A DNA stretch of 18,618 bases from Antarcticimicrobium sp033791545 (GTDB taxonomy: Bacteria > Pseudomonadota > Alphaproteobacteria > Rhodobacterales > Rhodobacteraceae): contig JASJGL010000049.1 in the NCBI GenBank assembly GCA_033791545.1, forward strand, positions 1-18,618, read 5' to 3'. Position numbers and translations under genes: made by a program. Below the pieces are notes generated by a model. That model saw only the letters and a list, made by a program, of their open reading frames with translations. It was not told where the DNA came from and did no database searches. This document shows positions 13,358 through 18,618 of the stretch, one piece after another (position 1 is the first letter of the stretch; every line of letters starts with the position of its first letter).

Positions 13358-14779
13358 ATGTCCCCCAAGACACTTTATGACAAAATCTGGGATGCCCATC
13401 TGGTCGACACGACCGAGGACGGCACCAGCCTGCTGTATATCGACCGCCACCTTGTCCACGAGGTGACCAGCCCGCAGGCCTTTGAAGGGCTGCGCATGGC
13501 TGGGCGCGACGTGCACGCGCCGGACAAGACCATCGCCGTGCCCGACCACAACGTGCCGACCACGCCGGATCGGGTTGACGGAATCAAGAACGAGGAAAGC
13601 CGCATTCAGGTCGATGCGCTGGACAAGAACGCGCGCGATTTCGGCATCAACTATTACCCGGTGGACGATATCCGTCAGGGCATCGTGCATATCGTGGGCC
13701 CGGAACAGGGCTGGACCCTGCCGGGGATGACCGTGGTTTGCGGCGACAGCCACACCGCCACCCATGGCGCCTTCGGGTCACTGGCGCATGGTATCGGCAC
13801 CTCGGAGGTCGAGCATGTGCTGGCCACCCAGACGCTGATCCAGACCAAGTCCAAGAACATGAAGGTCGAGATCACCGGCAAGCTGCACCCGGGCGTCACC
13901 GCCAAGGACATCACGCTGAGCGTCATCGGCAAGACCGGCACCGCCGGCGGCACCGGCCATGTGATCGAATATTGCGGCGAAGCGATCCGCGATCTGTCGA
14001 TGGAAGGTCGGATGACCGTCTGCAACATGGCGATCGAAGGCGGCGCGCGCGCCGGGTTGATCGCGCCGGACGAAACCACGTTTGAATACATCATGGGCCG
14101 GCCGCACACCCCCAAGGGTGCCCAGTGGGAGACCGCGTTGGCGTGGTGGAAGACCCTGTACTCTGATGACGACGCGCATTGGGACAAGGTCGTGACGCTG
14201 GATGCGGACGAGATCGCACCGGTCGTCACCTGGGGCACCTCGCCCGAGGACGTGCTGCCGATCACCGCAACCGTGCCTGCGCCAGAGGATTTCACCGGCG
14301 GCAAGGTCGACGCGGTCCGCCGTTCGCTGGAATACATGGGCCTGACCCCGGGCATGAAACTGAGCGATATCGAAATCGACACGGTCTTTATCGGGTCGTG
14401 CACAAACGGGCGGATCGAAGATCTGCGCGCCGTCGCCGAGATCGTGAAGGGCAAGAAGGTCAAAGAGGGCATTCGCGCCATGATCGTGCCGGGCTCAGGC
14501 CTCGTCCGCGCCCAGGCCGAGGAAGAGGGGCTGGCCGAGATCTTTCTGGCGGCCGGGTTCGAATGGCGTCTGGCCGGCTGCTCCATGTGCCTTGCGATGA
14601 ACCCCGACCAGCTGGCGCCCGGCGAACGCTGTGCCGCCACTTCGAACCGCAACTTCGAGGGCCGTCAGGGCCGCGGCGGGCGTACCCATCTGCTGAGCCC
14701 GGCGATGGCCGCCGCCGCCGCGATCACCGGTCGGCTGACGGATGTGCGCGAGATGATGACCGCACCGGAACCGGCCTGA
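13358..14779 (+). CDS. leuC: 3-isopropylmalate dehydratase large subunit LeuC
   Basis: A 473-residue aconitase-family subunit which, with LeuD, isomerises 2-isopropylmalate to 3-isopropylmalate in leucine synthesis. The three 4Fe-4S ligands are Cys348 (SCTNGR), Cys408 and Cys411 (GCSMC). Substrate-site blocks include VPDHNVPTT (61-69) and CGDSHTATHGAFG (128-140). GGGAGAGGACTG lies directly before ATG. Length matches the bacterial LeuC type rather than the shorter archaeal type. Its partner leuD is about 1.1 kb downstream, separated by an opposite-strand gene, so the two may not share one transcript. Confidence 0.97.
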   Translation: MSPKTLYDKIWDAHLVDTTEDGTSLLYIDRHLVHEVTSPQAFEGLRMAGRDVHAPDKTIAVPDHNVPTTPDRVDGIKNEESRIQVDALDKNARDFGINYYPVDDIRQGIVHIVGPEQGWTLPGMTVVCGDSHTATHGAFGSLAHGIGTSEVEHVLATQTLIQTKSKNMKVEITGKLHPGVTAKDITLSVIGKTGTAGGTGHVIEYCGEAIRDLSMEGRMTVCNMAIEGGARAGLIAPDETTFEYIMGRPHTPKGAQWETALAWWKTLYSDDDAHWDKVVTLDADEIAPVVTWGTSPEDVLPITATVPAPEDFTGGKVDAVRRSLEYMGLTPGMKLSDIEIDTVFIGSCTNGRIEDLRAVAEIVKGKKVKEGIRAMIVPGSGLVRAQAEEEGLAEIFLAAGFEWRLAGCSMCLAMNPDQLAPGERCAATSNRNFEGRQGRGGRTHLLSPAMAAAAAITGRLTDVREMMTAPEPA

Positions 14780-14819
14780 GGCGATGCGCGCCGTTTCACA
14801 TATTCTGGCGCCCCCGGCG

Positions 14820-15755
14820 TCAGGCTTGGACCGCCGCGCCGGACAGTGCGCGCGTGGCGGTCTCGAAACTGCGCGCGCGCTCCGCGACCGGGAAATCATG
14901 CGTCGACTGAACCGCCATGGCGCATTGCTTGGGGGTCATCTGCGCGATTGCAAGATCGACATCAAAGGGCGCATCCGCCGTCACGGGCCAGAAAGAGTTG
15001 CAGTAGGACTCGGTCTCGGCAGCAAGCCCTTGGTCCTGTGCGATCAGATCGGCATAGAGCCCATAGATGAAATACTCCGAAATCGTCCCATGCCGCAGCA
15101 GCACCTCGTGATAGGGGCGGCCATGCGCCGCCTCGATATGCGCAATCATCTGGCGCGCCATGTCGGTGCTCCAGAGAACGCAGTTCTCGATGTAATGCGT
15201 GGCGAAACCGGCCGGAACGGGAATGCCAAGGCACTGTGCCGCCGCCTCGACCCAAGGGCGGTGCGCCGCGATGGCCCCGGCCTCGGGCGCGTGGAAAAAG
15301 CGCGTCCGGCCCTCGGCGTCAAAGGCATCCGTCGTCGCAAGCCTGCGGATGAAAAAGACGTCGCTGTCCACATGCATGACCGCGCGGGATGTGCAGCGGC
15401 GCGACGCTTCGATCTTGAGAATCTGCTGGATCATCCAGCCGCGCACCAGATCGAACCGGGGCGTCAGATAGAGCGGACGCCGCAACGCGCCACTGAGAAA
15501 CGACAGCAAGGCAAGCTGACGCGGCAGCGCGAACAGGCGCAGCGGCAGAACGCTTTCCTGTGCGACGATCTCGCGCTGGTCGGTCGCGAAACGGCGAAAG
15601 GCGGCACAGTCCTTGCCGGGCACGACGACCATATGGCGTATGTCCTGATCCACATGCCGGTCTACCGAGCGCGCGAGCACCTCGAAAATATCGATGTCGC
15701 GCGCCATCGAGCAGGTGAGCAAGACCAGCCCGTCAGAGGGGGCGTCAGCATTCAT
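14820..15755 (-). CDS. DUF6492 family protein, glycosyltransferase-like
   Basis: A 311-residue protein resembling the DUF6492 group of glycosyltransferase-A-like proteins. Near the N-terminus is a nucleotide-fold start (GLVLLTCSMARDIDIFEVLARS), and the metal-binding DxD motif appears as HVDSDVFFIR with Asp130 and Asp132. Later conserved-looking blocks are THYIENCVLW and ISEYFIYGLYAD, typical of sugar-transfer enzymes of this fold. No signal peptide or membrane segment is seen. AAAGGAC lies 6 bases before ATG. It lies between leuC and leuD on the opposite strand and shares a 112-base divergent region with leuD. Donor and acceptor are unknown. Confidence 0.75.
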   Translation of the reverse strand: MNADAPSDGLVLLTCSMARDIDIFEVLARSVDRHVDQDIRHMVVVPGKDCAAFRRFATDQREIVAQESVLPLRLFALPRQLALLSFLSGALRRPLYLTPRFDLVRGWMIQQILKIEASRRCTSRAVMHVDSDVFFIRRLATTDAFDAEGRTRFFHAPEAGAIAAHRPWVEAAAQCLGIPVPAGFATHYIENCVLWSTDMARQMIAHIEAAHGRPYHEVLLRHGTISEYFIYGLYADLIAQDQGLAAETESYCNSFWPVTADAPFDVDLAIAQMTPKQCAMAVQSTHDFPVAERARSFETATRALSGAAVQA

Positions 15756-15867
15756 CGCAATGTCCTTTGTCCGTGTTCGGCGGCAGAATTGGCAAAGTCA
15801 GACCACAAATCAACCCATTACCAGGATTGTCGCGCCCCTGCGCGCGACTGAGCTTCGAGGAAAACCC

Positions 15868-16473
15868 ATGGAAAAATTCACCAAAATCACTGGCATCGCT
15901 GCCCCGATGCCGCAGATCAATGTCGATACCGACATGATCATCCCCAAGCAGTTCCTGAAGACGATCAAGCGGTCGGGGCTGGGCGTGAATCTGTTTGACG
16001 AGATGCGCTATAACGATGACGGCAGCGAAAAGCCCGACTTCGTCCTGAACAAACCCGCCTATCGCAAGACCGAGGTTCTGGTGGCGGGCGACAATTTCGG
16101 CTGCGGCTCATCGCGCGAACATGCGCCTTGGGCAATCAAGGATTTCGGTATCCGCTGCGTCATCGCGCCCAGCTTTGCCGACATCTTTTTCAACAACTGC
16201 TTCAAGAACGGCATCCTGCCGATCACGCTGCCGCAGGAGCAGATCGACGTGCTGATGAAGGACGCGGAAAAGGGTGCAAATGCCCGTATGACCGTGGATC
16301 TGGAAGCGCAGACCGTGACCACCTCGGACGGCGAGGTGTTTCCCTTCGCGGTCGACGCGTTCAAGAAACACTGCTTGCTGGAAGGGCTGGACGATATCGG
16401 CCTGACGCTGGCCAAGGCCTCCGAGATCGCGAGTTTCGAGACCAAGGCCGCAGCGCAACGCCCCTGGGTGTAA
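15868..16473 (+). CDS. leuD: 3-isopropylmalate dehydratase small subunit LeuD
   Basis: A 201-residue swivel-domain subunit that completes the isopropylmalate isomerase with LeuC. It has the expected DTDMIIPKQFL segment (20-30) and the conserved loop GDNFGCGSSREHAPWA (74-89), plus APSFADIFFNNCFKNG. GAGG lies 7 bases upstream of ATG. Promoter elements must lie in the 112 bases shared with the divergent DUF6492 gene. leuB, often the next gene in relatives, is absent here; a DUF308 membrane protein follows instead. Confidence 0.97.
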   Translation: MEKFTKITGIAAPMPQINVDTDMIIPKQFLKTIKRSGLGVNLFDEMRYNDDGSEKPDFVLNKPAYRKTEVLVAGDNFGCGSSREHAPWAIKDFGIRCVIAPSFADIFFNNCFKNGILPITLPQEQIDVLMKDAEKGANARMTVDLEAQTVTTSDGEVFPFAVDAFKKHCLLEGLDDIGLTLAKASEIASFETKAAAQRPWV

Positions 16474-16576
16474 TCCCGGCCGGGGCCACCGCAGCCGCGA
16501 CCACGGGCCAACTTACGGATCTGTGCGAGGGGGTGTAAGCAGAGTGCAACCACGTCATACACAAAGGATCAGTTCA

Positions 16577-17101
16577 ATGAGCGACTGGCTGAAATGGGTT
16601 CTGCTCGGGCTGCTATCGATTGTTCTGGGGGGGCTTGCCTTGGGCAATGTCGCGCTGGCGTCGATGGCGATCGCGACAATGACCGGCGCCTTGTTTTTGG
16701 TCGCCGGGGTTTTCCAACTCGCTGCCGGCTTTACCGTCAACGGTGCGGGACCAAAGGTCTTTGCCCTGCTGTTGGGTCTGGTTCTGGCGTTTCTCGGCTG
16801 GTCCTTTCTGGCCAATCCGCTCGAAGGCATGATCTCTCTGACCATGCTGATCGCATTCCTGCTCGCCCTCAGCGGCATCACACGTATTGTCTTTTCTCTC
16901 CAGATGCGGGGCACCGGACTGTTCGGGCTGATGCTGCTGTCGGGCATCGTCCCGCTGCTGTTCGCGATCTACATCTGGATGAATTTCGACATGGCGACGA
17001 TGACGCTGCTGGGGGTTCTGCTGGGCATCGAACTGGTTTTCAACGGTGTCGGCCTGCTGATGATCGGTTTCTTCGTAAAGCGTCTGAAGACACGGCCTTA
17101 A
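16577..17101 (+). CDS. HdeD-like DUF308 membrane protein
   Basis: A 174-residue, almost wholly hydrophobic protein with about six transmembrane helices arranged as repeated pairs, as in the HdeD/DUF308 family. E. coli HdeD is an acid-resistance membrane protein; the role here is unknown. Small glycine-rich turns separate the helices and the end is basic (FFVKRLKTRP), giving a cytoplasmic C-terminus. AAGGA lies 8 bases before ATG. The gap to leuD is 103 bases and holds a CCCGGCCGGG palindrome but no clear terminator. Confidence 0.85.
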   Translation: MSDWLKWVLLGLLSIVLGGLALGNVALASMAIATMTGALFLVAGVFQLAAGFTVNGAGPKVFALLLGLVLAFLGWSFLANPLEGMISLTMLIAFLLALSGITRIVFSLQMRGTGLFGLMLLSGIVPLLFAIYIWMNFDMATMTLLGVLLGIELVFNGVGLLMIGFFVKRLKTRP

Positions 17102-17434
17102 CCCGATGGTTTGCACGGGATAGCTTGCACGGGCCAGGATCGGACCGGCCTGTGGCCGCTGTGCTCTACGGCTGCTCGCCCACAAGATGTGGGATGAGGC
17201 CCCCAGATTCGCCCCTTTCCGGGGGCGGGTCCCCCAGTAAATTGATGCAAAGTCGCACCAGTTCTTTCATGTTTTCGCCGTAAATTCAGCCTTTGGTACG
17301 GAGGCGGCTTGAGCCGATGACTGAAAGACGGCACAAATATGACATAAATGAGGCACTCCGTCCGGTTGGGCGGACTCAAGTTGGAACAAAGGCGCGGCAA
17401 CGTATCGGCCTGTCCAGTTTGAAGGGATCGAATA
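17102..17434. other. Intergenic region without a supported gene
   Basis: Contains two hairpins after the DUF308 stop codon: CCCACA-AGA-TGTGGG (17179-17193) and CGCCCC-TTTCCG-GGGGCG (17210-17227). Neither is followed by a T tract, so termination is only plausible. The remainder is less GC-rich than the flanks and should hold the promoter of the next gene, but no clear boxes were found. A short frame from 17317 is not supported. Confidence 0.5.
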
Positions 17435-18274
17435 GTGTTTGCACGCATCGCAGGAGCGATATTGCGGGCAGTCTTGGTGGCTGTTGTTGTGGCGAGTCCC
17501 TCGCTGCTACTGCCTGAGGCATCCTCGGGCACGCCTGAAGTGGTGACACTGCTGGCACTGCTGGCGGCGCTGCTGACCTTTGCAGAATACAATTCCAACT
17601 ATCCCAGCATCGTGGAGTTTCGTTGCGCGCCGCCCTTGAACAGGATGCGCTTTGCCGCCGTCGCGACGATGGTCCTGGCGCTGACGCTGATCGCCAAGCA
17701 TCAAGTCGAGCCGAGCAATCTGACCGCGCTGTTCTCTGGTGTGGGCCGTCTGATCGGCGGGCTGAGCGATTTCCCCTATTCGCCGGTCCGGCTGGTGCTG
17801 CTGATGCTGCCCGCCTCGACCGCGCCCGAGGTTCTGGCTTCGGTTCGGGTCGCGGCGGGCGTCTGTTATGTCATCGCGCTGATCGCGATCGCGGCCTTCG
17901 TATTTTCAGTGCGCATTCTGGGTTGGCCGACCATGAACGGGTCGTTCAACGTCTGGATCAACCTGCCGCTTTTTGACCCGACAGCGGGCGGCGATGTGGT
18001 GCACCGGTTGCAGCGCGACGGGCAGATCAACGTGATTCTGGGCGTGTTGTTGCCCTTTGCGATCCCGGCCGTGGTCAAGCTCGGCTCGGACATGATCGGG
18101 CCGCTGGCGCTGGACGATCCGCAGACGCTGATCTGGGCGGCCTGCGCCTGGGCCTTTCTACCGGCCAGCATGGTGATGCGCGGGGTGGCGATGCTGCGGA
18201 TTGGCGAGTTGATCGAAGAAAAGCGGCGCCACGCCTATACCCCCGGCGATGGCGAGACAGCGCAGACCGCATGA
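17435..18274 (+). CDS. Multi-pass membrane protein of unknown function
   Basis: A 279-residue protein with about five or six transmembrane segments (near 5-26, 34-47, 73-87, 136-157, 202-220 and 230-248). It starts at GTG with AAGGGA about 8 bases upstream. Conserved-looking features are FAEYNSNYPSIVEFRCAPPLNR near the first loop and NVWINLPLFDPT in the middle. I recall similar proteins beside phosphatase-fold genes in Rhodobacteraceae, but no function. Its stop overlaps the next start (ATGA), so the two are translationally coupled and probably work together. Confidence 0.8.
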   Translation: MFARIAGAILRAVLVAVVVASPSLLLPEASSGTPEVVTLLALLAALLTFAEYNSNYPSIVEFRCAPPLNRMRFAAVATMVLALTLIAKHQVEPSNLTALFSGVGRLIGGLSDFPYSPVRLVLLMLPASTAPEVLASVRVAAGVCYVIALIAIAAFVFSVRILGWPTMNGSFNVWINLPLFDPTAGGDVVHRLQRDGQINVILGVLLPFAIPAVVKLGSDMIGPLALDDPQTLIWAACAWAFLPASMVMRGVAMLRIGELIEEKRRHAYTPGDGETAQTA

Positions 18275-18618
18275 GCCGGGCAAGCGCCCTTCTTTGTTCT
18301 GTTCTTTTAGCCCTGATTTCTGCCCCGCTGTGGGCTGATTCGCTGCGGGTGGCGAGCTTCAACATCGAGCAACAGCGCGCCGGGCCCGGTCTGCTGTTGC
18401 GCGACATCGGGCGCGACGCGGACGCCGGAATCGCAGCCGTCGTCGCGGTGATCGCCTTGGCGGATCGTCTGGCCGAGGCCGGGGCACCCTATCCGCACCG
18501 GCTGGCCTTACAGCCCTTTAGCGGCCGCGCCTCGGGGCTGGATCTGGATGGCGACGGCAAAACCGACGGCCCCGGCGATTCGCAGGGCTATGGCGCGTTT
18601 ACCGGGCAAGGCGGGATC
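18271..18618 (+). CDS. Endonuclease/exonuclease/phosphatase-fold protein, 3' end off the window
   Basis: The first 116 codons of an exported protein. A signal peptide (cleavage near WA-DS, residue 22) is followed by LRVASFNIE, the first strand and metal-site Asn of the endonuclease/exonuclease/phosphatase fold. GLDLDGDGKTDGPGD (89-103) looks like a calcium-binding loop, and GYGAFTGQGG begins a block I recall from relatives. Between AAVVAVIA and LADRLAEAG, family members as I remember them have about 20 more residues, including the second active-site strand. That part appears to be missing here. The start overlaps the preceding stop as ATGA. The product could be a nuclease, phosphatase or phosphodiesterase, and could be inactive. 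Confidence 0.75.
   Translation, partial: MSRASALLCSVLLALISAPLWADSLRVASFNIEQQRAGPGLLLRDIGRDADAGIAAVVAVIALADRLAEAGAPYPHRLALQPFSGRASGLDLDGDGKTDGPGDSQGYGAFTGQGGI

Noticed and set aside
17110..17135. Two copies of TTGCACGGG 16 bases apart
   Set aside because: Too short and too close to distinguish from chance, with no associated gene or symmetry.
17317..17517. A 66-codon frame beginning MTERRHKYDI
   Set aside because: It overlaps the start of the better-supported membrane protein gene in another frame, has no clear ribosome-binding site and becomes Cys/Gly-rich within the overlap.

Overview
The window reads as chromosomal DNA of an alphaproteobacterium, most likely family Rhodobacteraceae (Roseobacter group). 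This is inferred from the high GC content, strong GC bias at third codon positions, the relatedness of almost every recognisable protein to that group as I recall it, and compact GC-rich intergenic repeats of a type common there. No database search was possible. There are 17 protein genes I support well, one of them cut by the right edge, plus one doubtful small ORF. I see no tRNA, rRNA, CRISPR array, transposase or phage gene.

Left part (1-5.3 kb): a MarR-type regulator (+) converges on a creatinase gene (-). The creatinase is divergent from a succinate-semialdehyde dehydrogenase (+). Next, on the minus strand, come an IbpA-class small heat-shock protein and a secreted trypsin-like protease. 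The heat-shock gene has a sigma-32-like promoter and a 5' leader that folds like a ROSE RNA thermometer.

Middle (5.3-11.7 kb): glcD-glcE-glcF (-) encode the three-subunit glycolate oxidase. A strong sigma-70-like promoter lies upstream, with a perfect TTGGTAA/TTACCAA operator across its -10 box. A DUF599 membrane protein and a small exported protein (+) follow. Then rsfS and rlmH (-) supply ribosome-associated functions.

Right part (11.7-18.6 kb): an MscS-family channel (-) is divergent from leuC (+). A DUF6492 glycosyltransferase-like gene (-) separates leuC from leuD (+). A DUF308/HdeD-like membrane protein follows. The window ends with a two-gene translationally coupled unit: a multi-pass membrane protein and the start of an endonuclease/exonuclease/phosphatase-fold protein.

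Metabolically, creatinase, SSADH and glycolate oxidase all feed small organic nitrogen or carbon compounds into central metabolism, while leuC/leuD is biosynthetic. The most unusual material is non-coding. It comprises the ROSE-like thermometer, the glc operator, and a modular dispersed repeat family whose copies keep hairpin structure while the stem sequence changes.
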